A stretch of DNA of 64,000 nucleotides from an uncultured Christensenellaceae bacterium (GCA_910588465.1 CAJUOP010000007.1:1-64000), one strand, 5' to 3'. Counted from the first letter of the stretch, positions 43,119 through 52,855 are shown. The notes: generated by a model from the sequence alone, not told the origin. Numbers and translations: made by a program.

Positions 43119-44147
43119 TTATTGAACATCGACGATCCACCGCTTGGGACGGTTGGGGCGGATCAGTACCTTTAACACCGTCCCCTCGGCAGGGGGAAGG
43201 TTGCCCTTTACGAACCCTATCGAACGCTTGCCGTCGATTTGCGCTACGACGCGAAATTTTTTAAACACCGTGTGCGTGCGCGAAAACTCTCCCGAGCTAT
43301 ACTCGCCGGAGGATTCGAACGCCGCGCACAACACCTTCGCTTCCCGTTTCTCGCAAAATTTTCCGCACTTTACAAGGATCTTAAAATAGACCGAAACGAC
43401 CGTTTTTAAAATCACGCCCAAAAAGCAATACGCGAACAGCCATTCGAGCGCGCTCCAAAACACGCGCCCCAAAGTGACCGCTTTGCCGAAAAACAGCGGG
43501 TAGACGGAAAGCAGAATGATCGGCACAACCAACAGCGAACCGTAAATTACGTTTTCCCATACGGAATACGTGCGGAACCTCGCCGCGATCCGCCTGCGCC
43601 AAACGCCCGCCTCGCCCGACATTCGTGCAAGCGAATGCTGCGGAAGCCTGGAAAGCTCGTCTGCAACCGCCTCGTTTTGCGCCGTTGCGTCCGAAACCTC
43701 CTGCGGCGGCACCGTCGCGCTTTCGTATTCGTAAGCGATATCCGGCAGCGTGCGCCGCTTCCCTACGAAAAAATATAAAAACAGCGCTCCCGCAACGGTA
43801 AACGCACCGCCGCCCGCAAGCACGGCGATTTCCGTTTTTCCGAACTGCCCCAAACGGTTTTGTCCGTCCACGCGGATCACGACCTGCTTGCCCTCGTAAT
43901 ACCTTTCCCGTCCCTGTTCGTAAATGTTGTCCGTAAGGCGGGCGCGAACGATCGCCTCTTTGCCGTCCCGTTCGATCGAAAACGAAACGATCGCACCCTT
44001 TGCATCGTACTCGGCGGAAAGCACGGTCGCTTCCGTCGGCTCGGCAAGGCGGTAAATGGCGAGCCTTGCAAAACCGTATCCGACAAGCCCCAATCCGACG
44101 AGAATAAACGCGCCGAAAAATAAAAACAAAAAAATATTTTGCTTCAT
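43119..44147 (-). CDS. Membrane protein with DUF3592-like domains
   Basis: 342 residues, about four transmembrane helices (near 5-28, 105-128, 200-222, 230-252). Two soluble beta-rich parts, residues 35-100 (EATVLSAEYDAKGA...YYEGKQVVIRVD) and 260-342, resemble DUF3592, as in the gene after rlmN. Function unknown. It stands between khpA and dut on the same strand. The ribosome binding site is weak. Confidence 0.7.
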   Translation of the reverse strand: MKQNIFLFLFFGAFILVGLGLVGYGFARLAIYRLAEPTEATVLSAEYDAKGAIVSFSIERDGKEAIVRARLTDNIYEQGRERYYEGKQVVIRVDGQNRLGQFGKTEIAVLAGGGAFTVAGALFLYFFVGKRRTLPDIAYEYESATVPPQEVSDATAQNEAVADELSRLPQHSLARMSGEAGVWRRRIAARFRTYSVWENVIYGSLLVVPIILLSVYPLFFGKAVTLGRVFWSALEWLFAYCFLGVILKTVVSVYFKILVKCGKFCEKREAKVLCAAFESSGEYSSGEFSRTHTVFKKFRVVAQIDGKRSIGFVKGNLPPAEGTVLKVLIRPNRPKRWIVDVQ

Positions 44148-44164
44148 GACGATCCCGCAATAGA

Positions 44165-44196
44165 CAACAGCCGTTCGCTTACGGGAACGGCTGTTG
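44165..44196 (-). terminator. Strong hairpin after khpA, probable terminator
   Basis: CAACAGCCGTTC pairs perfectly with GAACGGCTGTTG around an 8-nt loop. No T tract follows, so termination is uncertain; it may instead protect the 3' end of the rpsP-khpA message. Confidence 0.5.
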
Positions 44197-44207
44197 CTGC
44201 GAACGAA

Positions 44208-44447
44208 TTATTCTTCGCGTTCTTTAATTTCCACGTTATACTTTTTGCCGTCTCTGGGGCTGGCGTTCCGCACGATCGTGCGCAAAGCCTTGGCAATCTT
44301 GCCCTGCTTGCCGATCACCTTTCCCATGTCCGACGCCGAAAGCACGACGGTAACGGTGATGTCGTTTTCCGTCTCCTCCGTGAGGTATTCGATGTGTTCT
44401 TTGTCGTCTGCAAAATGCTCGACGATGTACCGAATCAAATCTAACAT
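44208..44447 (-). CDS. khpA: KH-domain RNA-binding protein KhpA
   Basis: 79 residues, a single KH domain with GKVIGKQGKIAKALRTIV, the GxxG loop. KhpA pairs with KhpB and affects cell elongation and small RNAs in other Bacillota. It follows rpsP as usual. rimM, trmD and rplS, which normally come next, are missing. Confidence 0.94.
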   Translation of the reverse strand: MLDLIRYIVEHFADDKEHIEYLTEETENDITVTVVLSASDMGKVIGKQGKIAKALRTIVRNASPRDGKKYNVEIKEREE

Positions 44448-44473
44448 ATCCGTCTCCTTTCAGGCGAAAGCGA

Positions 44474-44764
44474 TTACTTCTTTTTCTTGCCTTTGGTTTT
44501 TGCGGGGCTGAGCTTTTCGGATTTTTCGATAACGCCCGTCTTTACAAGCAAAGACTTTACCGTCTCGGTCGGCTGAACGCCCTTGGCAATCCAGTCCTTC
44601 GCCTTCTCCACGTCTACGTTCAGCGTAACGGGCTGCGACTTGGGATCGTAAAAGCCGACTTTGTCGACGTACTCGCCCGTTGCCGCCTTGCGCGCGTCCA
44701 CCACTACGATGCGGTATACGGGGGACTTTTTGTCGCCCATACGCACCAATCTCATTTTAACCAT
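44474..44764 (-). CDS. rpsP: 30S ribosomal protein S16
   Basis: 96 residues: MRLVRMGDKKSPVYRIVVVDAR and YDPKSQPVTLNVD are diagnostic, with a Lys-rich tail. ATG 44764 follows GGAGG at good spacing; an in-frame TTG five codons upstream overlaps that site and is rejected. Confidence 0.97.
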   Translation of the reverse strand: MVKMRLVRMGDKKSPVYRIVVVDARKAATGEYVDKVGFYDPKSQPVTLNVDVEKAKDWIAKGVQPTETVKSLLVKTGVIEKSEKLSPAKTKGKKKK

Positions 44765-44815
44765 TTTTTTATCCTCCAAAAATAATTTTTTTATATTTGC
44801 TTCCGAAAGCGACCT

Positions 44816-46135
44816 TTAAAAAGGCATCCGCCCGCGGAGTTTGCCGCCCTTTAACTGCTTCATTAACAGCTTCGTCTGCTCGAACTGCTTTAACACGCGG
44901 TTGATTTCCTGAATACTCGTGCCCGAGCCGTTCGCAATGCGCGTTTTGCGCGAATAGTTGATGATCTGCGGGTTGTCCCGCTCCTTGGGCGTCATCGAAA
45001 GGATGATCGCCTTCGTGCGTTCGAGCTGCTTTTCGTCGACGTCCTTTTCGCTGAGCTTCATTTTTCCCGCCGTGGGGAGCATATTCATCAGCGCGCCCGC
45101 GCCGCCCATCTTCTTTAACGATTCGAACTGCTGTAAATAGTCCGTCAGCGTAAAAGAGGCGTCGCGCATCTTGCGCTCCATCTCCTTTGCCTGCTGCTCG
45201 GTAATGGCTTCCTGCGCCTTCTCGATCAAGGAGAGCACGTCGCCCATGCCTAAGATACGCGAAGCCATACGGTCGGGATAGAAGGGCTCTAAATCGGTCA
45301 GCTTTTCGCCCACGCCGATAAACTTGATGGGCTTGCCCGTTACCGCCTTGATGGAAAGACACGCGCCGCCGCGAGTGTCGCCGTCGAGCTTGGTCAAGAT
45401 AACGCCCGTAATGCTCAGCCGCTCGTTAAACGTCTGCGCGACGTTCACGGCGTCCTGCCCCGTCATGGCGTCTACCGTCAGCAGAATTTCGGTCACGTCC
45501 ACTTCCCGCTTGATCTCTTCCAGCTCTTTCATGAGCGCGTCGTCGATATGAAGCCGACCCGCGGTGTCTACGATCACCGTATCGTACCCCATTTTTTTGG
45601 CGTACTCCACCGCTTGCTTTGCCGTTTTGGCGGGCGCCTGCGTGCCCTTTTCGAACACCTCGGTCTCCGCCTTTCCCCCCACGACCTTTAACTGGTCGAT
45701 CGCGGCGGGGCGGTAAATGTCGCACGCAACGAGCAGCGGCTTTTTACCCTGCTTTTTTAATTGCAGCGAGAGCTTTCCGCACAGCGTCGTTTTGCCCGCG
45801 CCCTGCAAGCCGCACATTAAAATGACGGTGGGCGGCTTGGGCGAGACCTCCATTTTGGCGTTGCCCGAGCCCATGAGCGCGATCAGCTCTTCGTTTACGA
45901 TTTTAATTACCTGCTGGGCGGGATTCAGTGATTGCAGTACCTGCTGCCCCACCGCCTTTTCCGAAACCTCGGCAATAAACTGTTTGGCAACTTTTAAGTT
46001 GACGTCCGCCTCCAAAAGCGCGATTCGCACCTCGCGCATCGCCGTGCGAATTTCCAGCTCGGTCAGTTTTCCGCGCTTAGTCAGCTTACTGAATATGTGG
46101 TTTAACCGCTCCGAGAGCGAAGAAAACAACGCCAT
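44816..46135 (-). CDS. ffh: Signal recognition particle protein Ffh
   Basis: 439 residues. N domain, G domain with GLQGAGKTT, DTAGRLHID and TKLDGDTRGG, then a methionine-rich M domain (about 300-439) ending GKLRGRMPF that binds SRP RNA and signal peptides. It works with FtsY, encoded 470 bp upstream across the ylxM promoter. No SRP RNA gene was seen. Confidence 0.98.
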   Translation of the reverse strand: MALFSSLSERLNHIFSKLTKRGKLTELEIRTAMREVRIALLEADVNLKVAKQFIAEVSEKAVGQQVLQSLNPAQQVIKIVNEELIALMGSGNAKMEVSPKPPTVILMCGLQGAGKTTLCGKLSLQLKKQGKKPLLVACDIYRPAAIDQLKVVGGKAETEVFEKGTQAPAKTAKQAVEYAKKMGYDTVIVDTAGRLHIDDALMKELEEIKREVDVTEILLTVDAMTGQDAVNVAQTFNERLSITGVILTKLDGDTRGGACLSIKAVTGKPIKFIGVGEKLTDLEPFYPDRMASRILGMGDVLSLIEKAQEAITEQQAKEMERKMRDASFTLTDYLQQFESLKKMGGAGALMNMLPTAGKMKLSEKDVDEKQLERTKAIILSMTPKERDNPQIINYSRKTRIANGSGTSIQEINRVLKQFEQTKLLMKQLKGGKLRGRMPF

Positions 46136-46147
46136 GAAATTCTCCTT

Positions 46148-46498
46148 TTAAGCGTTCGGCGCACCGTGCGCCCGTTCGCCGCCGACGCGGCGCAGAACCG
46201 TTTCGATCTGCTCGCGGTAGGGTGCGGGAAGCTTTGTCGCTACCCCTTCGATTTCCTCCGCAATGCGCGCAGCCTCTGCCAGCGTTTGCGCAAACCGCAG
46301 TTTTTCTTCGTAATCTTCCAGCTGCTTTCGGCATTTGTTCAGACAGTCGGATACGCTCTGGCGCGAACAACCCTTTTGCTCGGCGATTTCCGCAAGCGAT
46401 AAATCGCAGTTAAAATAAAGGTTCGTAATCTCGCGCTGGCGCTCGGTTAAAAGGGGCTGGTAGCAATCCCATAGCCGCATGAAACGCAAATCTTCCAT
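46148..46498 (-). CDS. ylxM: YlxM/p13-like helix-turn-helix protein
   Basis: 116 residues. LLTERQREITNLYFNCDLSLAEIAEQKGCSRQSVSDCL is a sigma-70 region 4-like HTH typical of YlxM (UPF0122), which is nearly always next to ffh and is thought to modulate SRP. It heads ylxM-ffh-rpsP-khpA. Confidence 0.93.
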   Translation of the reverse strand: MEDLRFMRLWDCYQPLLTERQREITNLYFNCDLSLAEIAEQKGCSRQSVSDCLNKCRKQLEDYEEKLRFAQTLAEAARIAEEIEGVATKLPAPYREQIETVLRRVGGERAHGAPNA

Positions 46499-46519
46499 TT
46501 CCGCCCCCCTTTTTAAGCA

Positions 46520-46548
46520 AGTATATCAAAAAACAAAACGCCTGTCAA
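46520..46548 (-). promoter_or_regulatory. Consensus promoter of ylxM-ffh-rpsP-khpA
   Basis: TTGACA (46543-46548), a 17-bp spacer and TATACT (46520-46525), minus strand. The -35 box lies within the 3' arm of the terminator hairpin of the preceding transcript. Confidence 0.9.
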
Positions 46549-46568
46549 GCATTTTTACTTGACAGGCG
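46539..46568 (-). terminator. Terminator of the plsX-rnc-smc-ftsY operon
   Basis: CGCCTGTCAAG pairs perfectly with CTTGACAGGCG around an 8-nt loop; on the minus strand TTTTGTTTTTT follows. Confidence 0.9.
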
Positions 46569-46605
46569 GATTTTTTTAGCAAAACTTTATCTGCTGCGCT
46601 CGGGT

Positions 46606-47502
46606 TTAAAAGAAACCCTCTACAAACTCTTCCGCGTCGAACAGTTCCAAATCGTCCATTTTTTCGCCGACGCCCGCGAACACGACGGGCACGCCCAGTT
46701 CGCCGCAGAGCGAAAACACGAAGCCGCCCTTTGCCGTGCCGTCCAATTTGGTTAAGACGATCCCGTCCAGCTCCACCGCCTCGTCGAACACGCGCGCCTG
46801 CGAAACCGCGTTCTGCCCCGTGGTCGCATCCAGCACCAAAAACTTGTAAAACGCCGCTTCGGGAAATTCGCGGGTAACGACCCGATCCATCTTTTTCAGC
46901 TCGTTCATTAAATTTTCTTTTACGTGCAGTCTGCCCGCGGTATCGACCAGCACCACGTCCGTCCCCTTCGCCTTTGCCGAGGATACGGCGTCGTAAATGA
47001 CGGCGGCGGGGTCGCTCCCCTCCTCGTGCTTGACGATGCGCACCTTCGCGCGCTCCGCCCAGACGGACAGCTGATCGCTCGCCGCGGCGCGGAAGGTATC
47101 CGCAGCCGCCACCGTGACGTTCTTTTTATTCTTTACGAAATAGTTGGCGACCTTGCCGATGGTGGTGGTCTTGCCCACGCCGTTCACGCCGACGAACATC
47201 ATAACGCAGGGGTACTTGATTTCGGGAACGGGCGCTTCGTTCAACGTGTCTTCGAGGATATCCTTTAACAGATCGGTTACGTACTGCTCGTCCTTTATCT
47301 TGTTTCCGATCGCCTCTTCCTTCACCTGCTCGACGACGTCCTCCGCCGTGCGAACCGAAACGTCCGCCGAGATCAAGATCTCTTCCAGCTCGTCGTAAAA
47401 CTCGTTGCCGATTTTATTCTTTAAAAAGAGTTGCCGCATTTTGTGCGACACGCCCTCTTTCGTCTTTTTTAAAGCGTCTCTGATTTTTCCGAAAAATCCC
47501 AT
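46606..47502 (-). CDS. ftsY: SRP receptor FtsY
   Basis: 298 residues. A short N domain, then GVNGVGKTTTIGKVA, DTFRAAASDQL, DTAGRLH, TKLDGTAKGG. It lacks the long acidic A domain of proteobacterial FtsY, normal for Bacillota. It docks SRP-ribosome complexes at the membrane. Downstream of smc, as usual. Confidence 0.98.
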   Translation of the reverse strand: MGFFGKIRDALKKTKEGVSHKMRQLFLKNKIGNEFYDELEEILISADVSVRTAEDVVEQVKEEAIGNKIKDEQYVTDLLKDILEDTLNEAPVPEIKYPCVMMFVGVNGVGKTTTIGKVANYFVKNKKNVTVAAADTFRAAASDQLSVWAERAKVRIVKHEEGSDPAAVIYDAVSSAKAKGTDVVLVDTAGRLHVKENLMNELKKMDRVVTREFPEAAFYKFLVLDATTGQNAVSQARVFDEAVELDGIVLTKLDGTAKGGFVFSLCGELGVPVVFAGVGEKMDDLELFDAEEFVEGFF

Positions 47503-47536
47503 AATTGCCTCTTATTCGATTGCGCCGTTACGTGCA

Positions 47537-50500
47537 TTATATGACGGTATCTCCACCCAAACGCGATTCCACTTCGGACAGCTTTACCGAAACGATTTTG
47601 GAAACGCCCTTTTCCTCCATGGTAACGCCGAAAAGCGTGTCCGCCTGATTCATGGTGGGCTTTCTGTGCGTGATCACGATAAACTGCGTATCCTGCGAGA
47701 ACTTCTTTAAATATTTCGCAAACCGACCCACGTTCGCTTCGTCGAGCGCGGCTTCGATTTCGTCGAGAATACAGAAGGGCATGGGGCGCGTCTTTAAAAT
47801 AGCGAACAGAATGGCGATCGCCGTAAACGCCCGCTCTCCGCCCGAAAGCAGCGATATTTTTGTCAGCTTTTTGCCGGGAGGGCACGCCACGATTTCCACG
47901 CCCGCGTTGAGCGGATCGTCGCAATTTTCGTAATCGAGCTGCATTTCGGCTTTTCCGCCGCCGAACAGCTCTTTGAAAATCTGCGTAAAGCTCTGGTTGA
48001 TCGAATTGAACCCGTCGTCGAACTGCTTCTGCATTTCCGTTTTCAGCTGTTCGAGCACCGAGGTAAGGTCGAGGATTCCCTTGTCCAGGTCCTCTTTCTG
48101 CGTCTGCATTTCGGTATAGCGCGAAAGCAGCTGGTCGTAATCCTCCTCCGCGTTCATGTTGATATTGCCGAGCGCGGATATCTTATGCTTCAAGCTGTTG
48201 ATCGCGGAAGTCGACTGCGACACGTCGTAATTTTCGTCGCGCAGTTCCTTTGCCGTCTCTTCGGTAAGCCCGTACGCCTCCGAAATGCGCTGGCGCATAT
48301 TTTCGAGGTTGGTTTCCGCCTTGGAAATTTCGATTTCGCTGGCGTGCTTCTCCTCACTCAGCGTGTACTGGCAGGAAAGCAGCGTGCGCTTTTCCTCGTC
48401 GATTTTAATTTGCCGTTCTGCTTCCGCGCGCTTGTCCACGTGCAGCTTTTCCACCTGCTCGCGGAGCGCGGCGACGGTGCGCTTTTCGTCCTCGGTGAGT
48501 ACGATCTCCTCTTCCTGCACTTTCAGCTTTTCCACTTCCTGCTCGGCAACCGCCATCGCCTTGCGCGTTTCTTCCACCTTTATGCGGATGTGCTCCTTTT
48601 CGCGCTGCAAGCGGAATACGTTCTGCTCCTCCGCTTCGCAAGCGGACGCGATCGCCGCGCTCTCCACCTGCAATTCGTGCAGCTGCTTCGAGAGCACGTC
48701 GCGCTCGGCGCGCAGCTTGTCCGCCTCCGCCTGACGAGCGGAAATTTCCGCCGCCGCTTCCGAACGGATCTTGTTGAGCAGATCCTCGCTTTCCGCCGAG
48801 GACAGCACCTCGTTTTCCAGACTTTCCGCCCGCTGCGAAAGCTGCTCCAACAGGGAAGTGTATTCCGCAACGTCGTGCGAAGCCTCCTGCAAGAGCGTGT
48901 CGAGCGTGCTCTCCTTTTGCGCCAGCGCGGCAAAATTCGCCGTTTGCCGCTGGACCTCCACGCGGAATTTTTCCTGATTTTCGCGCGCGGCGTTCAGGTC
49001 GTTTTCGCAATCCTCGAGGGCGGCTTTCAGCTTGGACAAAAGCGCCTGCTTTTGCGCGATCTGCCCCTCGCATTCCTTGATTCTGCGCTCGCCCGCAAGC
49101 AGGTTGCCGCTGTCGCGCCTGTGCGAGCCGCCCGTCATTGCGCCCGAGGTCGCGATGGTATCGCCGTCGAGCGTGACGATTTTAAACGCGCGGGCGTACT
49201 TTTTGGCAATGCGCGTCGCGCTGGCGATATTATCGCACACGAGCGTGTTTCCCAAAAGATTTTTAATGACGTTCTCGTAATAGCCGTCGTACTTTACCAA
49301 ATCGTTGGCAAGCCCCAGCGCGCCCTCTTCCTTTAAGGCGTTTAATATCTCGCGGCTGTCCCCGCGGGCGCGCATGGTTTCCACGGGCAGAAAGGTGACG
49401 ATGCCCCCGCCCGTCCGCTTTAAATATTCGATGAGATCGCGTGCGTCGTTCGCCGTGGCGGTCACAAGGTTTTGCATCGCGCCGCCGAACGCCGTTTCGA
49501 TGGCGGCTTCGTATTTCGCTTCGGTGGACACGATATCTGCGATCGCGCCCTTGATTTTAGCTCCGAGCTCGGGCTTCTCCTTTGCGGTAAGCTGCAATTT
49601 CCGCACCGAATCGCGGTAGCCGTCGAAGCGGTTTTTCAAATCGCGGTACAGCTCGAGGTTGTGCGAAAGGTTGGCAATGGAGGTATTGCAGGAGACGATA
49701 TCCTCCGTAAGCTTCTGGCGGGAGCGCGAGAGGTCCGCAACCGTTTCGGAAAGTTCCTCCTGTCTTGCGCCCTCTTCGTCCAAAAACGTTTCGCAGGCGG
49801 CTTTCTGCGCCTTGCACTCCTCCGCCTCGCGCGAGAACTCCGCCTCGCGCAGCTTCGCCTTTTCGATCGCCGCGCGCACCTCGCGGATCCGCTCGCTCGT
49901 GGCGTCCTTTTTCGCCGAAAGGCTTCCCGCCGCCGCGCGCACGTCCGCAAGGTTTTCCACCGACGAAAGCTCGCTTTCGCGCTTTTCGCGCGAGATCCGC
50001 TCGTATGCTTCTACCCGAGCGTCCGCTTCGCGCAGCTTTCCGGAAAGCAGGGCGCCCTCCTTTTCGATCTCCTTGGCGCGCTTTACACCCTCCGCCTTTT
50101 TCTTTTCGCTCGCCGCGACCGAATCGTCGATTTCAAGCGAACGGCGCAGAGAATATTCCACGTCGTCCGAGGCGCGCGAGAGCTGGGTGCGGTAAGAGCG
50201 TATCTGCTCGTCGATGACTTTCGCTTCGCCGCTCTTGCGTTCCAGCCCCACCTCAAACACGCGCAGCTTATCGTTTACGCCGCGCAACCGCTCGTCCGCT
50301 TCCAACACGGTTTCGCGCGACTTGCGCTCGTCCATATCCAACTCGGTAAGGCGGAGCTCCACCTCCTGCAACCGCTCGTCCGCGCGGCGGATCTTTTCGC
50401 GGTGCTTGTCCGTTTCGGCGGTGAACGATTCCGACCGAACGAGATATGTATTTACCTCTTCGTATTGCAGCCGTCCCGAATACTCGCGGTATTTCTTCGC

Positions 50501-51133
50501 CGTTTCCGCCTGCTTTTCCAGAGGGCGGAGCTGATTTTCCGCTTCGTCCATTCTCTGCACGAACACGGTTAAATTGTCCTTCGCGTTTTCGAGCTTGCGC
50601 TCGATCTCACCCTTTTGCGACTTGAACTTCATTACGCCCGTCGCTTCCTCGAAGATGGCGCGCCGATCCTCTGGCTTGGCGTTCATGATCTGTTCCACCT
50701 TGCCCTGACCGATAATAGAGTAGCCCTCTTTTCCGATGCCCACGCCGTGCAGCAGCGCGACGATATCCTTTAAGCGACACGCCTGTTTGTTGAGCAGATA
50801 TTCGCTTTCGCCCGAACGGTACAGGCGGCGCGTCATGGCGACCTCTTCGTAGTCGATATCGAACAGGCGGGCGCTGTTGTCGAACACCAACGTCACCTCG
50901 CAGTAAGAGAGCGCGCGGCGCGATTCCGTGCCGTTAAAAATGACGTCCTGCATACTCGTTCCGCGCAGCGTCTTTGCGGACTGCTCGCCCAGCACCCAGC
51001 GCACGGCGTCCGCAACGTTGCTCTTTCCGCACCCGTTGGGTCCTACGATACAGGTTACCCCGTCGTCGAATTTTACCGAGGTTTTGTCCGCAAACGATTT
51101 AAACCCCACAAGTTGTATTTCTTTAAAATTCAA
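47537..51133 (-). CDS. smc: Chromosome partition protein SMC
   Basis: 1198 residues, normal length. Walker A GPNGCGKSNVADAV, coiled coils (about 170-500 and 680-1020), the hinge (about 515-665), the LLSGGERAFTAIA signature and Walker B CILDEIEAALDEANV. It compacts and segregates the chromosome with ScpAB. Start overlaps the rnc stop (ATGA). Several long open frames on the opposite strand are coiled-coil shadows. Confidence 0.99.
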   Translation of the reverse strand: MNFKEIQLVGFKSFADKTSVKFDDGVTCIVGPNGCGKSNVADAVRWVLGEQSAKTLRGTSMQDVIFNGTESRRALSYCEVTLVFDNSARLFDIDYEEVAMTRRLYRSGESEYLLNKQACRLKDIVALLHGVGIGKEGYSIIGQGKVEQIMNAKPEDRRAIFEEATGVMKFKSQKGEIERKLENAKDNLTVFVQRMDEAENQLRPLEKQAETAKKYREYSGRLQYEEVNTYLVRSESFTAETDKHREKIRRADERLQEVELRLTELDMDERKSRETVLEADERLRGVNDKLRVFEVGLERKSGEAKVIDEQIRSYRTQLSRASDDVEYSLRRSLEIDDSVAASEKKKAEGVKRAKEIEKEGALLSGKLREADARVEAYERISREKRESELSSVENLADVRAAAGSLSAKKDATSERIREVRAAIEKAKLREAEFSREAEECKAQKAACETFLDEEGARQEELSETVADLSRSRQKLTEDIVSCNTSIANLSHNLELYRDLKNRFDGYRDSVRKLQLTAKEKPELGAKIKGAIADIVSTEAKYEAAIETAFGGAMQNLVTATANDARDLIEYLKRTGGGIVTFLPVETMRARGDSREILNALKEEGALGLANDLVKYDGYYENVIKNLLGNTLVCDNIASATRIAKKYARAFKIVTLDGDTIATSGAMTGGSHRRDSGNLLAGERRIKECEGQIAQKQALLSKLKAALEDCENDLNAARENQEKFRVEVQRQTANFAALAQKESTLDTLLQEASHDVAEYTSLLEQLSQRAESLENEVLSSAESEDLLNKIRSEAAAEISARQAEADKLRAERDVLSKQLHELQVESAAIASACEAEEQNVFRLQREKEHIRIKVEETRKAMAVAEQEVEKLKVQEEEIVLTEDEKRTVAALREQVEKLHVDKRAEAERQIKIDEEKRTLLSCQYTLSEEKHASEIEISKAETNLENMRQRISEAYGLTEETAKELRDENYDVSQSTSAINSLKHKISALGNINMNAEEDYDQLLSRYTEMQTQKEDLDKGILDLTSVLEQLKTEMQKQFDDGFNSINQSFTQIFKELFGGGKAEMQLDYENCDDPLNAGVEIVACPPGKKLTKISLLSGGERAFTAIAILFAILKTRPMPFCILDEIEAALDEANVGRFAKYLKKFSQDTQFIVITHRKPTMNQADTLFGVTMEEKGVSKIVSVKLSEVESRLGGDTVI

Positions 51134-51801
51134 TTCGATTCCCTCGCTAAAAGTTGATACAGTGCTTTCGCCGCCGCTTTCTCCGCGGCTTTTTTAAACT
51201 TCGCCCGCCCCGTCGCGCTTACGCCCAGCGCGCTTGCCGTGCAGACGTATTCTCCGTTTTCCTCGCGTCCCGTATATAAAACCGCCTTGCCGCCGCCCTG
51301 CCTTATCTTACTCTGCACGAGCTCCTGCAACAGCGAGCGGTAATTTTTATCCTCTACGCGCACCGCGAACGTTAAGATAAATTCGCTTGCGGCTTTCAGT
51401 CCGCCGTCCAGATATATCCCCGCGGCGACCGCCTCGAACAAGCTCGAAGCCGTCTTGCCGCGCACGTTCTCCTCGCCGCCCGAAAAGCGCAAAAACCGCA
51501 TGAGATCCGCCCGCTTTTCGCTTTGCGTAAGCGCAGTCTGAGAAACGTATTCCTGCCGCACGTCCGTCAGCTCGCCCTCGTCGAAGGAGCGGAAATTCAA
51601 AAACAAATTTTCCGAAACGCAAAGCCCGAGCACCGCGTCGCCCAAAAATTCCAGCCGTTCGTTGCTCGCTTCGTTGTTTCCGTTCGCGTAGCTCGAATGG
51701 GTGAAGCACCGCTTTAACAGCTCCTTATCCTCAAACGTATATCCGATCGCCCGCTCGGCTTTTGCAGCCGTCTCGGCGGTCCAGTCCTCTCCGCTTCTCA
51801 T
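51130..51801 (-). CDS. rnc: Ribonuclease III
   Basis: 223 residues from the ATG at 51801, which overlaps the plsX stop. NERLEFLGDAVLGL is the catalytic signature, FEAVAAGIYLDGG carries the second acidic site, and a double-stranded RNA binding domain fills about 150-220. It processes rRNA and other duplex RNA. acpP, fabD and fabG, often between plsX and rnc, are missing here. An upstream in-frame extension lies within plsX. Confidence 0.96.
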   Translation of the reverse strand: MRSGEDWTAETAAKAERAIGYTFEDKELLKRCFTHSSYANGNNEASNERLEFLGDAVLGLCVSENLFLNFRSFDEGELTDVRQEYVSQTALTQSEKRADLMRFLRFSGGEENVRGKTASSLFEAVAAGIYLDGGLKAASEFILTFAVRVEDKNYRSLLQELVQSKIRQGGGKAVLYTGREENGEYVCTASALGVSATGRAKFKKAAEKAAAKALYQLLARESN

Positions 51802-52820
51802 TCCTGCTCCGCGGCGATTTCCGTTTCCAGCCGAGCGGATATTTCGCCGATCAGATTTCCGCGGCAAGCGTCCACAGCCTGTATCACGGACGGACAAATG
51901 CTCTTCGCCTTACTCGACCCGTGCGACTTGACGACCACCTTTTTCAGCCCCAAAAACACCGAGCCGCCGTAACGCGAATAATCGAGCGCGGTTGTCAGCT
52001 TGCCGATATATTTGCGCGCGCGCAGATACGCGAGCTTCCCGCCCAGCGAGGAGGCGAAAGACGAGCGCAGCACCGTTGCGACCATCTTTCCGCAGCCCTC
52101 TATGGATTTGAGCGCCACGTTGCCGGAAAAGCCGTCGCTTACCACCACGTCCACGTCTCCGTACATGATATCGCGCCCCTCCACGTTGCCCGCGAATTCG
52201 ATCCCCGCGGTTTGCTTTAACAGCGCGTAAGCCTCCTGATGCAGAGGATCGCCCTTATGCTCCTCCGTCCCGTTGGAAAGCAACCCCACATGCGGCTTTT
52301 CCATCTCGAACGCCGTTTTGCCGTAAACGCTCGCCATGAGGGCGAACTGCGAAAGATACGCGGGCTTGCACTCCGCATTCGCGCCGCAGTCGCAAAGCAA
52401 GGTTTGCGTGCCGCGCACGTTGGGAAGCGCGGGGCACAGCGCGGGACGGTGAACGCCCTTAATGCGCCCCACAAGCATAACTCCGCCCGTGAGCACCGCG
52501 CCCGTAGACCCTGCGGAAACAAACCCGCCCGCTTCTTCGTCCTCTTTTAAAAGCCTCAGCCCCACCACGAGCGAGCTGTCCTTTTTCGTGCGGACGGCGG
52601 AGGTGGGCACGTCGTCGTTGGTGATCGTTTCCGCGCAGTCGACCACTTCCACGCGCGAAGCGTCGTATTTGTATTTTTTCAGTTCGGCGGCAACCGCCTT
52701 TTCCATTCCCGTAAAGACGAGCTTAAAATCCTTTCTCTCGCGCAGCGCTTGCAGCGCGCCCTTTACGATTTCTGCGGGCGCGTTGTCTCCGCCCATGGCG
52801 TCTACGATAATTTTTAACAT
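51798..52820 (-). CDS. plsX: Phosphate acyltransferase PlsX
   Basis: 340 residues from the ATG at 52820 after AGGAGAAATT. LKIIVDAMGGDNAPAEIVKG, GSTGAVLTGG, and GDVDVVVSDGFSGNVALKSIEG are typical. It forms acyl-phosphate from acyl-ACP for phosphatidic acid synthesis. First gene of plsX-rnc-smc-ftsY. Confidence 0.97.
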   Translation of the reverse strand: MLKIIVDAMGGDNAPAEIVKGALQALRERKDFKLVFTGMEKAVAAELKKYKYDASRVEVVDCAETITNDDVPTSAVRTKKDSSLVVGLRLLKEDEEAGGFVSAGSTGAVLTGGVMLVGRIKGVHRPALCPALPNVRGTQTLLCDCGANAECKPAYLSQFALMASVYGKTAFEMEKPHVGLLSNGTEEHKGDPLHQEAYALLKQTAGIEFAGNVEGRDIMYGDVDVVVSDGFSGNVALKSIEGCGKMVATVLRSSFASSLGGKLAYLRARKYIGKLTTALDYSRYGGSVFLGLKKVVVKSHGSSKAKSICPSVIQAVDACRGNLIGEISARLETEIAAEQE

Positions 52821-52855
52821 AATTTCTCCTGTACGAAAACGACAGTACAAAACCG

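Noticed and set aside
48185..50572. Two long open frames opposite smc
   Set aside because: Antisense of coiled-coil codons (Leu/Phe/Arg-rich), typical artefact.
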